The notes: generated from the letters alone by a model not told the origin. A stretch of DNA of 64,000 nt from Tricholomella constricta (GCA_013368375.1 JAACJP010000039.1:248001-312000); one strand, 5' to 3'; positions 49,719-62,469 are shown, counted from the first letter of the stretch. A program made the numbers and translations.

Positions 49719-51856
49719 TGTAGTCCAAGATCGGGACGGGGGGGAGCGAGTGGTGGGTGGCCTGTCGGTGAAGAGTTAGAAACGACGGATAATCATGCTT
49801 TTAAGTATTGCGGTTGCGATGGCCTGGGCGCATTCGCAAGCACACGAGGAAAACTGTATCCGCATTTCTTTGGGAACTTGCAATTCAATTTTCAATCGAC
49901 GAACGTGCGGGGAATGGCCAAGCGTCCCCCGTGCCTTCATGTCGCCAAGATCAAGCCAAGCCGACGAATTCCTGGAATGATCTGACATCACGTGACCATG
50001 AAAGATATTGCGCTCGCCAGCGTAGGAATGAGCTCTGAAACTTTCAACTTCCCATTCCACGACACGTCTCCGCGGATTACACGACATACTTTGATTGCGG
50101 TCAATTTGAGCTTTTTCTTCTTGTGCTCATCACACATTCTGGCATAAACCATCTTGGAGTTGGGTGATGTCCGTGGGCCTTGGCGCCCAACCATCAGCTT
50201 GGCACTCATCATTTTTTAACTTGCAAGAATGTCAAAACTTCACGCATGTGCGTCAAATTACAACGATAACCACGTCGGCCCATGGACTCCGGGCTCGGAA
50301 GGGAAAACTTGACCTCAAATGGTCGTGTGCCTCTTTTCGAAAACTGTCGAATTTCAACTTGCGCTACCGCTGTCACTGGGATGCCTGGTCTAACCAAATC
50401 ATCTGTTCAACGTTCTTCGAACTACTCGTGCAACCCCACGCACGCTATGTGATAGGCTAAACTAGGACGCACGCGATACGTGCTTCGACAGTGTCAGTGT
50501 CAGGCAAAGCTTCATCTGTGACTCACTAAGCACATCTGTCGCCGACAATCCGACTCCAGTGTCAAGTTGCATCCACATCCGGGTCATCCAGCTTGGTTGA
50601 TTGGATGCGCCACACCTTAGAATGCTGCCCTTCCATCAAAGGGACCTGATCGAACAATGCGAAGTACTTGACTTCGAAGATAGAAGCAGCTAAATCGCCC
50701 GATCTCCTTGGATTCTCCTGAAATGAGTCCTTTAGTCGTCTTTCATCTGTATTCTGATACCTCGTTGTCTGCGATCATCTTCCTGTAATAATGTCTTCGT
50801 ATCTACTTGAGGCTCCTCTTCATCTCCCGAACTTCTCAGTGCGGTCCGAGCTATGCGTACGTGTACGGGGAACTTGGCTTTTGTAGGGTATCCAGCTACA
50901 CCATCCGTTCTTGCTCCTATTCGTCACTTGTGGACCTCATAAGGCGTGGAGACTTTCTCGCAGGGATGCATGCCATTCAACGTGATGCCGCGGCAGGAGC
51001 GACGGTTCAACCAAAGTGGAGCATGGGCATTGAGTTTGACATGTCAGTGCTGACGGTCAATGGTCAATTCCGCCTCGCCTCGAACTGTATATATTCTATC
51101 TGGGATGTGTTCTCTCATCGCCCTCATGCCTCAGAATTCCTGTCAATGATCAGTGTTGGTATCGATGACGACTGTGGCCCCTCAGGTGCCACTATTCTCA
51201 GCCGGTTCATTCCGCCCTCCGTCTGTCTCGTGGGTATCCAGTCCTCCAGAGTCCGGGGTTGTCGCAGCCAGCCATGATGGAGGGGAAACAATGATGTCAG
51301 TGCTCTGTCTTTAACAGTAAGGCGGGTCGATTGAGCGTTTGTCTTTCATTAAACTCAATCTGGGATAGTATTCCATGGGCTTGCCAACGATTGCAGAATA
51401 CAACGTATAGAAATGGGTTTGGCAGTCCTTGAAACATTTCTGATCTTGCAAGCCCACGAACATGCGTGCAATCGGCCTTCCTTCCGAAACGCACCCTGTC
51501 AATCTCTATTTGTCCTTGCTTGCCAACGCCGTCCACTCCTCCCGGGCTGTTCATCCGCGTCTCAAAATATCACCTCGATGAGCTATGTAAGTCCTTATAC
51601 ATGGCACCTGATACCAAATTCTACCACAATGGAAAAAGAAAATCCAGCCCCAAGGCTACATGGACAGTTCCTCCACGTGGAAGCATCTACTCCAACGCGA
51701 ACTGAGTTGGCAGACTGAGCCTTCGCAACTTCTTTGGCCCCATCTTGACTTTTTTTACACACCCATGACCGCAATACCTCCCAGCATTGACGGGCTTTGT
51801 GATATATACCGGGGTGGTCTTCTATCAAGCCGTAGCTCGTCTCTCCACGTACCATC
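49719..51856. other. Long intergenic region between pho89 and the MFS transporter
   Basis: About 2.1 kb. The first part is the pho89 promoter and the last part the promoter of the transporter at 51857. Only 50,790-51,290 looks possibly coding (listed separately). Confidence 0.4.
50791..51292 (+). CDS. Possible small unrecognised gene
   Basis: An ATG at 50791 opens 'MSSYLLEAPLHLPNFSVRSE', and a possible intron follows. From about 50,930 one frame reads 'RRGDFLAGMHAIQRDAAAG', 'WSMGIEFDMSVLTVNGQFRL', 'SIWDVFSHRPHASEF', with residue use that looks like real protein. I recognise no family and cannot build a complete model; the frames do not join cleanly. It could also be a decayed gene. Confidence 0.25.
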
Positions 51857-54007
51857 ATGACCTCTCTTGACGAAAAGCAAATCGAAACGGCACACCGTGC
51901 TTCGCTTGAGAAGGATATCGACTTGGCTGATCTAGCGCGCGATATCGACACTGGAGAAATCAACGAATTGGCTGTTGTGGCTGAGGGCGAGGAGAGGACG
52001 ACCTGGTTCGTGTGGATCCTGGTTTCATGCTCGACGATATCTGGATTGCTATTTGGTGCGCGCGCATCTTTGTTCTCTGTGTTCAATCCTTGCGTGCTCT
52101 TACTGCATTGTCTGATTAGGCTATGACACGGGCGTTATTTCTGGAGCGCTGGTGAGCATAGGCTCGGATCTTGGCCCTGAGAAGTTGTCGAATGGCCAGA
52201 AAGTTTGTATAATTATATCCACGCATCATAATTCACGGCCCGGTGACGTCGGCTTCTTGATTTCAGGAATTTATAACTTCTTCAACTACGCTTGGAGCCC
52301 TCCTAGGCGGTCTGGTGGCTGGTATCCTCTCAGATTGGACAGGCCGCCGTCCGGTTCTTGGCATCGCTGACATCATATTCATTGGCGGCGCCATTGCACA
52401 AGCAGTATGTCATGATGTGTGGAGTATGGCGAGTCCCTTCTTTGTCTAATCTTCAATGGAGGATCCTGAATCTGTATCATGTACAGATTGGCGGTCGTTT
52501 CCTCATCGGAGTAGGCGTAGGTTTAGCGGCGTGTATCGCACCATTGTACATTCAAGAGCTTTCACCTACTCGTCTACGTGGAAGAATGGTGGTATTGAAG
52601 TGAGTGCCGCTGGGCTTATCGCATATCTGTCGGACCGGTGTTGATTAGAACTCCAAGTGTCGTAATGATTACGCTCGGCCAAGTCATCGCATATGCCATC
52701 GGTGCTGGCTTTGCAAATGTGAACGGCGGATGGAGGTGGATGGTCGGTCTCGGCGCCATTCCAGCCGGCATTCAATTCGCGTTACTCTTTTTCCTCCCGG
52801 AAAGTCGTGCGTATCTTTAGGGGGATCTTCGCAGTTTATTCGACCTGACTTTCACCGATATAGCGCGCATCCTTATCCGCAGAGGTAATATGTCTCAGGC
52901 ACATGCTATCATGTCGAAGATTTACGCGTTCGCGCGGCCGGAGGAGGTCGATCTCAAGGTAGGTGGTCCACATATTAAATTCTAAGAATACAGGCCAACG
53001 TTGTATGTTCAGGTTAAAGTCCTTCATGCTGCTGTGCAAAGGAGTATCGAAATAACCAACTCCACGACATTTATCCAAAGGCTAAAGTCGATGTTATTCG
53101 ACCCAGTCAACCGCCGAGCACTCAGTACGTCCTTTACCACTTCTTCCCAAACCCAAAATAAATTTGGCGACGTTAGTCGTTGGCTGTGGCATGCAAGCGT
53201 TCCAGCAGCTCTGTGGCTTCAATACCCTTATGTACTACTCAGCAACCTTGTTCAAGGAAATCGGCTTCGACCAACCTGTAGCTGTTGGCCTCATTATCTC
53301 TGGCACGAACTTCATCTTCACGCTCGTAGCCCTTAAGTGGATTGACAAGATCGGACGGAGGAAAATCATGATCTGGAGCGCGCCGGGTATGGTGTTTGGT
53401 TTGACACTTGCCAGTATATCGTTCCACTGTGCGTGTCCATTACCTTGTGCCTCCAGCGTAAAATCAGTTGTAACATTACCACGCCAGACCTTACGAAGAA
53501 GACTAATGGGAACCTCATCGACGGGACACAGTATTCCACAGCATGGTCTGCCATTGTTTTAGTGTCCATGATCATGTTCGTCGCATCCTACGCAACAGGC
53601 CTTGGAAACGTGCCATGGCAGCAAGGCGAGCTTTTCGGGCTCGAAGGTCCGTCCCCTGATTCCATTCACGCTGTTGTCCCCCAGGCTCAACGAGCCAACC
53701 AGTGCGCGGCCTCGGCACCTCCCTCTCGACGGCCACCAATTGGGCCGGCAACCTCCTCATCGGGGCGACCTACCTCTCCCTCATGGCTAAAATCACACCC
53801 GCTGGTGCATTCGGGTTCTACGCGGGCTTATGTCTGCTCGGCTGGTTGTTCGTGCTTGCGTGCTTCCCAGAGACGGCAGGCCTGAGCCTCGAGGAGGTCA
53901 AGATGGTGTTCAGGAATGGGTTCGGGATACGCGAGAGCCAGAGGCTGCGCAAGGCCAAGAGGGAGATCAAGGAGAGGGAGAGGGACCAGGGCAGGAGGGA
54001 CGCTTGA
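51857..54007 (+). CDS. MFS inositol/sugar transporter
   Basis: Ten exons: 51857-52055, 52120-52202, 52267-52428, 52487-52599, 52658-52806, 52864-52958, 53013-53124, 53177-53428, 53488-53646, 53703-54007 (542 residues, closing in phase). Sugar-porter signatures: 'YDTGVISGALVSIGSDLG' in helix 1, 'DWTGRRPVLG' in loop 2-3, 'RFLIGVGVGLAACIAPLYIQ' with 'ELSPTRLRGR', 'LPESPRILIRRG' before the central loop, 'QAFQQLCGFNTLMYYSATLF' (helix 7), 'KIGRRKIMIW', and 'PETAGLSLEEV' after helix 12. The overall pattern is closest to fungal myo-inositol transporters, but substrate is not certain. The tail is highly charged (Lys/Arg/Glu). Exon 3 ends at a GC donor in the longest model; a GT donor 24 nt earlier (52405) also keeps frame. 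Confidence 0.9.
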
Positions 54008-54354
54008 GGCTGGGATGGACAGCAGGAATTGAGCTTCCCTGCCCCGAGAATGTGAGAATGTAGTATACAAACGTGTGATGAGCGTTCTGGTGTAATCATT
54101 TTACACGATCGTCATGGGCGCCTTCACCGACGCTCTGATGCCACGACTCGATCGAGAAGACAGGGACGCCATTGGCGTACTTCGTGTGCCATTGGATTGG
54201 CGTCTGTCAAGTACAGTTGCCATTCGAAACCTAATACTCGCACGATGCCGATTCTAATAGGTTCACGGAAAGAGCGACCAGCCCAAACCCTTGGACCTTG
54301 TTTTCTTTTGTACAAGGGGCGCTGTCCCTGAGGCACACACCGTGACAAAACAGT
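54008..54354. other. Convergent 3' intergenic region
   Basis: Holds the 3' ends of the transporter (plus) and the methyltransferase (minus). No further gene seen. Confidence 0.45.
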
Positions 54355-56193
54355 CTATATCTTTGTCGCAGTCCAGAAAGCGGCGTGGTAAATATAGCCA
54401 AGCATCCCTTCAGAGATATTGGTATAGGTGGTATCTATCGTCCTCTCGTTCTTTGTTAACATCGACGCAAATTAATCAGATGTATCGTCAAGATGAGGAA
54501 AGGTAAAGCCTTACTGAGAGCTCAAAGCCGATTGTGCGTGCCAGAGCTTTCACTTCTTCTAGGTCTAGCTCGACGGACGGGTCATTCGTGTTGTTATTTT
54601 CAAAATGCCAAAGGAGAGGTCCTGTCCAAAGATGCGAGATTAACGTAGAATGGCTATTTACAGAAATTGCTCACCAAGATTGATCCAGACGCCGCCCGGT
54701 GCGAGGATGCGATGGATGATTCGCAGGTAATTGACAATATTTTTAGACTGTGTTCAGCATTCATTAAGTGACCACTCTGAATGAACGCGCTTGAGAGGTG
54801 CTGACAGTATCAATGAAAAAGCATGTCAGAATGGCGTCCCATTCGCCTCCTTGAGGTTCATCTGGATCAACGTCGACGCCGTATATCTCTTCAAAGTCGC
54901 CTATATGAGCGTATGTTCAGACACGAAGGTCAGGAAGTGGTAAGTTCATCCACTCACCCGCAACGAGGGAGAAATCGGAGTTGGGAGGCAAGGCTGACGG
55001 CAGTACGTCTGGGATCGAAACCTGCTGAAGCATTGCCTGCCGTGATAGAACGTTGGAGAAACTGTGCACGTAAGGAAAAAATGTGTATTTTCCAATTGAA
55101 TCAGTCCTGCAGACAGTAAGTCGTATACCCTTCATTACGCAGATCAAGTCTAAGCCATACTTGTTCAAGATGAGAAACGACGAAAGAAGCATGTAATGCG
55201 AGAACTCGTTGCCTTGACATGCGAAACCTGCGTTTGAGGGTGCGGTTATTTTTATCTTCGCCGACGTGCTTAATGGAAGAACGCACCCATGCTTGCTACA
55301 TCCCATGCTAATCGACCAAGCCCCGCACCTGGCACGAGGACCCTGAGTTTTCCTCTGATAGTAAAATCAAGGTTTTTGAGTTCACGATCAGCGGAACGAG
55401 TTCAGGCGCCCGACCTTTCTTCGAGTGGGACAGTAGAAAAGTGGTCGACAAGCGCGTCTTTCATCGGTGTGTAGGAGGTATGACGTTCTTCTCTACCCTG
55501 ATATCAAGGTTTTAGTATCGTAATACGCTTAGATGTACTCAACGATACCTCTTCGCTCCAATCCCTCACAAACTGCTTGAGCGTGCTTCGCAACTTATCC
55601 ATATCGAAGTCTGTGGGTTTATATTTGCCAGGCGTACCATATGATCCATGTGAGTGACTGTGATCACGTCCGGAGTAAGAAAGAGAGTGGGAATGAGAGT
55701 GGGAGTGCAATGATCCTGCGCAGTCGCGGTTTCATATTACAAAATGACATGTCATGAAATGAAAGGGACACACCTGTACCATCGCCGCCTCCTGCCATCT
55801 CCTCCGCTTCATCCCCTTCTGCATGCTCAAATATCTCAGGGCTTGCGACGATCTGTGAAAGAAAGTCTGCATTGATTCGAATCGCGTTGTCAACATCATC
55901 GAGTTTTTGTTTATAGCCGAGCCTGTCTAGGACTTCTTGATCTGCTTGTGGAAGGCGGTAGATATCCTTTCTGCGACGGTTGTTCGCTGCCAGCTGCCAC
56001 AGGTCTTCATCGATCTGTGAGATGCCTCAAACACAGTTGAACATCTGGCGTACCGAATATTGGGCGTAATTTCGGAATGTCGTAACAACATTAGAGAAAT
56101 AAAACTCCTCTAGATAGTCACTCAATTAGGGCGCAATTGGTTATATTGATTTGATTGTATACCTTCTTCAATTTCTGAGGGCTTATAGGCCAT
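54355..56193 (-). CDS. Carnosine N-methyltransferase (N2227 family)
   Basis: Twelve exons close in phase to 410 residues: 56193-56163, 56109-56054, 56014-55774, 55715-55549, 55497-55415, 55354-55287, 55227-55161, 55106-54958, 54900-54806, 54747-54675, 54621-54515, 54450-54355. Motifs: '[20 protein letters not shown]' near the N-terminus; a His/Ser-rich insert ('[13 protein letters not shown]'); '[19 protein letters not shown]'; the SAM-binding '[20 protein letters not shown]'; '[18 protein letters not shown]'; '[14 protein letters not shown]'; '[20 protein letters not shown]' and '[20 protein letters not shown]'. The family methylates carnosine to anserine in animals and has a yeast homologue; the fungal substrate is unclear. 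ATG 56193 (gaaATGGcc) gives an uninterrupted N-terminus. It is divergent from ISY1, 150 bp away. Confidence 0.92.
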
Positions 56194-56343
56194 TTCGGTT
56201 TCCAGAATGGATAGTGATGGTGAAGATTAGATCGAGGTACATCGGAGCGGACTTCGGCAGCATATTTGGATGTGTTTTCCAAAGGCCTTAGCGCTTCAGC
56301 TTCAACGCTTACCACCAAGACAAGGTAAAGGTTGACTTCCACA
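56194..56343. promoter_or_regulatory. Shared bidirectional promoter
   Basis: Only 150 bp separates the starts of the carnosine methyltransferase (minus) and ISY1 (plus), so their promoters must overlap. No TATA box is obvious, as usual for housekeeping genes. Confidence 0.55.
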
Positions 56344-57533
56344 ATGGTCCGTTTTGGCGTTCGTTCATTGTGAAAATGACTAAATTCATTCTCTACTGTA
56401 GGCTCGTAATGAGGAAAAAGCGCAGTCTATGCTTTATCGGTTTCGCGAGGCGCAGGCTGCCGAGCTTGGTCTTGGGACAAGGGCAGACCGTCGGCCGCGT
56501 ATGGCAAGCGCTTGCAAGAGTTTGAGGGAGTGTGAACGGTGGAGAGGAGAGATTCTGCGAGAGATTAGCCGGAAGGTTTCCAAAATCCAGGATGGTGAGC
56601 AACTTGGTTAGCTTTCGAGTGAACCAACACTGACGCCGCATCCAATACTAAAGCTGGTCTCACTGACTATGAAGTCCGAGACTTGAACGACGAGATTAAC
56701 AAACTGATGCGTGAAAAGCGCCATTGGGAGAATCAGATTGTTGCTTTGGGGGGCGCGAATTACAGGCGAAATGTAGCCATGTTAGATGACGATGGAAAAG
56801 AAGTTCCGGGAACCAAGGGCTACAAGTGCGTAATGCTGAACCTTCATGTCTAGCCTGACGTTGAATTGTCACGCTAAGGTACTTTGGGCGTGCAAAAGAT
56901 CTCCCGGGAGTTCGGGAGCTTTTCCAGAGTCGTAAAAAGGAAGAGGAGGAAGAAAACCAAGCGCTCGCCTATTATAAGAAGTTCATGAATCAAGGGCCTT
57001 CATATTATGGCGACCTTGATGAGGATGATGGGACTTTACTTCAGTACGAGCGGGAGGCTGAGCAAGAAGGTCAGCACCTTCATTGTTGTTTCGCATCGTT
57101 CCAAAGCATCTGATCTCCATCGTCAGAGTGGGAAGAGACATTCTCGGATATCAGAGAGGCGCTGGGGCTCCCTGATGATGAGCCAATACCGAAACTACCG
57201 CGACCAGCTCCTGCCAACATATCAGCTTCGCATTCAGTGCCGCAGGGCTCAGCATCGAAACGAAAGACAGCCGATGAGGCAGATGTCGAAATGGCGCCTC
57301 CGGACGAAAATTCCAAACGGTCCAAGTCCGACGCGACAATCGCCGCTCTTCCTCCGACTGATGCCGACCCAGCATATGCCCATGCCTCTGCTGCTGCCTC
57401 TTATATCCCTTTCCTTCAAACCGAAGAGCTTCTTCCCCCCAAAATGCCAACGAGGCAGGAAATGGAAACGGTGCTTCTTGCTTTGCGGAAAAAAGCGCTT
57501 GTAGAGGAATATTTTGGCGAAGACGGCACTTGA
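56344..57533 (+). CDS. isy1: Pre-mRNA-splicing factor ISY1
   Basis: Exons 56344-56346, 56402-56594, 56654-56825, 56879-57069 and 57127-57533 close in phase (321 residues). The protein starts 'MARNEEKAQSMLYRFREAQ', the conserved ISY1 N-terminus, and continues 'ADRRPRMASACKSLRECERW', 'VSKIQDAGLTDYEVRDLNDE', 'KRHWENQIVALGG', 'KGYKYFGRAKDLPGV'. A Pro/Ala-rich linker follows, and the C-terminus has 'LPPKMPTRQEMETVLLALRK'. ISY1 is a Prp19-complex (NTC) subunit acting in the first splicing step. Only the start codon is in exon 1: ATG is followed directly by a GTCCGT donor. The alternative ATG at 56375 leads out of frame, so the micro-exon model is preferred. Confidence 0.92.
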
Positions 57534-58585
57534 AGGGTTTTCGCTAACCTACGTACGTTACTACGCTGTTAGTTCCTGATGCCTTGGGAATTCGCCCGGA
57601 GGTATTCCTAGGGCGCTATTATCTCGGTGTGTCTTGTGCCTTGTCCACTTTAGAAGTCTTAAAAGTATTAAGTGATAGACGTTTGACCTTCCAGGTAAGT
57701 GTCAATTAACACATTAGAAGATTCACAGCGCCTGCCCCGGAAATATACAACACGTGGAATGTGGCATCCCTGGCGAATCCTGGTCCTCCTGGTTCCTGAT
57801 GTGCGACTGGGTTGGGTGGGAACTTTGTGTTTCTCCGGTTCCCTGAGATAGGTACATGACTTTCGTCGGTAAACTGTTCTTTTATGGCAAATCGCGTCCC
57901 ATTTCCAGTTGTCTAGGCCCCATCTCTAGAGGAACGACAAGCCTGTCTCTTCTGCTCGAAATTTGAACTTCTCTCTGTCCTCTTGAGTCCGTGTGATTCG
58001 GATATGTAACACCTAGGATGCAATCGGATAAAGTAGCTGGTCGACGATGGCAAGTGTCACTTATCAAACGTCGCTTCTCAGCCCCGGTGGCGTTGCATCT
58101 TTGCTCGCATCGACATCAGGCCACGATTTCAATCAATCTCTTGGTGGTTCAAAAGTCCCACGTAGTTCTAAGTTTGTGTTCAATGCCGGAGTCCAACTAT
58201 AACCATTTCGATACTGATCTTAGAGGACCGAAATGTTGAGCATTCAACCGATATTACCTTGGATGATCGTGTTCCCTTTGTAGGTGTCTTACCCCAATTC
58301 CATTTGCAAGTTCCAGGCGCTTACTTACTTCCAGGTTCAACACTAATTAGGTTAGAGTTCCTCATAGGGTCAATCTTCTTCAACGAACTGGGCATCGTTG
58401 TCTCTCGCGATATTCCACCCCTGAGCACTCATCATGAGCGCTTTTTAAGTCCTCAAATGGGGACATGTCCTGTTGCTGCTGCCTTCTTGTTCTATTCTTT
58501 CACTCGCCGGTACCAGCAGCCCATTTAACCCTCGGGAATTTGTGATTAAAAGCGCCATTGTCTGCGTTTCACTCCTTTATCGCAG
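57534..58585. other. No gene recognised
   Basis: Intergenic, 1.05 kb; open frames here show no motifs. Confidence 0.4.
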
Positions 58586-60196
58586 ATGTCACCCCGCGAT
58601 CATCATCCAAGGCTCGACGGCACCCAGCTCGCAGCCATGTTTGCTGAAAGTGCATTTTATGGTGCGTTGCTAGACACTTGTTGCGCGTTGATGGATATTG
58701 ACAGCTCCTCTAGGTATTTACTTTGTGCTTCTCATTCAGTGTGGCGAAGCATTACTCTTCCGCGCAAAAAAGCGAAATGAGAGCATCCTCAGGCCTATGC
58801 CCATCACTGCACTGATCCTATTCATGACTATTACTGCTGTGGGTTGCCCGCCTTACCAATCGATCTCATGTACTTCCTACTATGGATCTGACTTCTCGTA
58901 TCTCTAGCATTGGATACTGAACCTGATGCTCGCGTTTGAAGCGTTCATTCAGCCAACAGATCCAGGTTACTGTGTAACACCTACCGGCCTCAATCCGGCA
59001 GAACGTGTTTTCCTTAACCTCCCCGATCGAAAGAACGTCTTGACATCGGGGTTCTATGTTCTTACAACTCTCCTGGGAGACGGGTTCATGGTGCGTTGCT
59101 AGGGCGCATCCCTTGCGCGCCTTGTACTTATTGCCGAGCAGATCTATCGTCTGTACATTGTGTGGTCACGGAACCGCTTTATTATCATCCCACCCGTGAT
59201 CATGTGTATGGCTCTTGCAGGTGTGTACACGATTACCACCAGATCGTATTTTTTCACCAATGCATTCAATACAGTAACCGGAGGGATGGTCACATATCTG
59301 TTCTCTCAAGCAACAACCCCACTGTTCCAAGCAGCCGGTGCCTGGATTACATCGTGCTTTGTGTTAACATTCCTGTGAGTTTGATCACCTTTATTCATTC
59401 ACGCGTCCCAGCTCACTTTATATAAAATGTAGTTGCAATCTATATTCCACTGGTGAGTAGTAATGTCGATGATGCTGATTTCTTAACAATCTGGGCCTTG
59501 CTCTCCAGGCTTAATCGCCTTCCGAATCTTCCGCTCCAATCAACAGTTTGCACGAGTACACATGGATGCTAGCTCTGGTATAAATGTAAGCACCTCTGCT
59601 CATAGATCGAAATTCAACTCTTTACATTTTGCGTAGAAAATCATGGAAATTTTGGTCGAGAGCGCCGTGCTTTACGGGTATGCACGCTGAAAATACTTGT
59701 GGATAGAACTGATCAAATGATACCCAGAATATGCATTACCCTTGCACTAGGAACATACGTAGGCAACTCAAACATTCAGTTCGTAATTGTGGCAATCGTC
59801 AGTACTTCCTTTTTATTCAAACTGATGTCATGGGCTGATCTTATCAAATGCCACTTGTGGCAGAACAATCCAGTCATCGTTAGTCTTTTACCCAGAATCG
59901 CTTTGTTTAACCTTATCCGATTCTTCTTCTTCCAGGGCATAATCTTCTGCATGATCGTTGCCCGTGCCCATCGCTCCGTCAACAACACCTCACAACACTT
60001 GTCTACGAGTAATTCGAGGTCACACCATCTAAGCCACGCCCTTCGACCGATGGCTGTCAAGATTACCACGCAAGTCGAAGACAACATTGACCCCAAAGGT
60101 GCTGCTGAATTTGGAACTCCCCCCGGCTCGCCAAAAGTATATCCAATGAACCTTCATTCCTCGACAGGCTCAGTTAACAGGAGGGAGGAGGTATAA
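58586..60196 (+). CDS. Seven-helix membrane protein of an Agaricomycete family
   Basis: First exons are 58586-58661, 58714-58838, 58908-59090 and one from 59142; further short exons run to the stop at 60196, with an intron at about 59,799-59,936. The protein begins 'LDGTQLAAMFAESAFYGIYF' (helix 1), then 'RPMPITALILFMTITA' and 'HWILNLMLAFEAFI', 'TSGFYVLTTLLGDGFM' leading to 'YRLYIVWSRNRFIIIPPVIM', 'AAGAWITSCFVLTF', 'RIFRSNQQFARVH', 'KIMEILVESAVLY', 'ITLALGTYVGNSN' and 'GIIFCMIVARAHRSV', then a hydrophilic tail. About seven helices are predicted by eye. This pattern is abundant in mushroom genomes and has no assigned function; a receptor-like role is speculation. Confidence 0.75.
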
Positions 60197-61035
60197 AAAA
60201 GAAACGTACACGTTCGGGCCTTGTAATCCTTAGATGTACTTAAATACAGTCGCCCCGTTCGCTAAACGCTTCTGAACTTGACGGATGAATCGCTGGAACG
60301 CTCGCATACAGGAGCTCACTCCTGAGTTGCGGCGTTGGCTTAAAAGCGTATAGAAGGTACCACGATGATGATAGCGCCACTCTATTTCAGTGCAAGCAAC
60401 TCGTGTGTGGCCACCTTATGTGAGTTAGTTCCGATCGAAGAGCGCTATGAACCTTGGCACCACTCACCAGAGCTTGATAGGATGGATGCTTGAAATGGCG
60501 GGACGGCTTGGTAATGGACATTGGGGTTGCTATCAAGTTATGTACATATGTCTCGAGAAAAATTGGGGCCTTTATGGTTCAGAATTTAACAGGACTACCC
60601 TTCCTCGTCCTGACAATGGCATTTTCCGCACCGGGGGATCACTGGGATTCCATCTCCTAGAAACCCGACCACGGAACCGCTCCGCATGCAATTCACAGAG
60701 CTCTTTTGTCGGGATAATTCCTGTGAAGTTTTACACGTCGAAAAAGTACCGCAGTGAGCCACCCTGCCAGGAAGTGTGCCCGAAGACAAAAAGACCATGA
60801 AAAGTACTCATGGCGTCCGAAAATCTGCATTTCGATCTGTAACTCTCGGAGCATATATGGCCAATCACTCACGTCAATTAAAACTAACATACCGTCCATA
60901 GATCCGCGCCAACGCAAGCGGATCTTGATTACCTGGCCATTAACTAAGAAACGCAGAGAGACAGAGGAGGCTGGACACAGCCACGCCCGACTTTACTGAA
61001 CTAAAGACCATGCAGGGATGGTGATAAGCTTCTGC

Positions 61036-61092
61036 ATTCCAACCGGCGGTGAAGGAATTGAATCCCACACTCCTTCAGCCGGCGGTTGGAAT
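61036..61092. repeat. Imperfect inverted repeat (hairpin)
   Basis: ATTCCAACCGGCGG..TGAAGGA (from 61036) and its imperfect inverted copy ending at 61092 can form a stem of about 21 bp with a loop of about 13 bases. It may be a remnant of a small inverted-repeat element. Confidence 0.6.
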
Positions 61093-62386
61093 AGACGGTT
61101 CCGGTAGTGAATATCAGCCACTCTTTAGATCATGCATAGAACGATCCCACAGAAAAACAACCCTTGCATAGGCTTATTTCTTGCACGCTGGGAAGGTGCG
61201 CACATAAGGCCAACAAGGACGAGGTTTGTGAATATCCTAGCTGCCTACATACCGAACTTCCCTCGTATTCTGAAAATAATCTGTGATAGGAAAGCATGCT
61301 GTCCCCGAGGAGTCAGACTGGTAGGCGGATGGGAAATGCCCAGCTTTGCGGAAATGCCCGTAAAATGTCCGTGAAATGTTCTTGAGTTTGTACGTGGAAT
61401 TCGATCCTCGGAGGACACCATCCCTGGCAAAGAAAAATTCGAAAGAGTGAGAAGCAAGTGAAAAGGATTCAAGGATATATCGATTCGACGCTAGCCGGAA
61501 GTCAATTCAGATTCAGATGAAAGGGCGCCGGTATTTGGCAACAATCGATCAAAAATACAAAGTTATGGAACAGGACAAACGGCTCCCAACTCGATACCTC
61601 CGACAACTTAGTCGATTTTGAGTTTGAACATGATCAATCTTGACCAAGTCCCGCCTTGAAACTCATCTTTTATTGATCCTGGAAAAGCGGAAGGTTAATT
61701 CATTGCGACATCGGGCCATTCGTTCCATGTAAGTACTCGATAGTCGACGGTGCAGATGCTGAGTCGATATACTATTCCAACAGAAGGCTGAACTCAATCG
61801 GACATGAAAGATTCGAATGCTTCCGATGCCCTCGCGTTTTTTCCCTCTTCCTTCTCGTGCAGACGGAAGCCTTTCGATTCGGAACATTTATTTTGTAAGG
61901 CACCTCTGTCGCTGTATTAACAATTGCTTCGTGCTACACTTGGGAATCATACAGATAACGAGCAGGTTCAGTTTCTCCATCTAGCAAGATCTGGCGTTAC
62001 ATCTATGGTCGACCCAAACCTTCGAACAATAGCTAACTTTGACTGACCCACTTTGAGAAGGTAGAAAGAAACTAAACAGCATGTCCATTCCCGCTACTGC
62101 TTCCGGCCGGCGGCAAACTTTATTGCAATAACATTGTGGGAACGTCGGACTGAATCCACTCCATGAAACAGACACCCACACCTTCAGGAGGCCTGCCAAG
62201 CTTGTTCGTGTTGGTTTCGTTCATGCGGATGCCAGCAGCCTCCACACGCCGTATCTTTTCAGGAATATTTTCATGAATCCCAAGTGATCCCATCAGGCAC
62301 GCCGACTGAGACGCCTCCTCGCCACTTGTAGCAAACAGCTTACTAGTACCGCTCTATGCTCTGCTGTTCGCATACACACTCCGGAA

Positions 62387-62395
62387 TATAAAAAG
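62387..62395 (+). promoter_or_regulatory. TATA box of the UbiA gene
   Basis: TATAAAAAG 75-83 bp upstream of the ATG at 62470, the expected position for a short 5' leader. Confidence 0.6.
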
Positions 62396-62469
62396 GCTCT
62401 TGAGATGAACGCTTTTTGCATCACCTCCCCTCCTATCGAATTCATCGTCCTCATTATCTCTCGACGATT

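Larger units (their letters stand above)
60197..62469. other. Long intergenic region
   Basis: About 2.3 kb with no recognisable gene on either strand. Contains the hairpin at 61036-61092 and, at its end, the TATA box of the UbiA gene. Confidence 0.4.
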
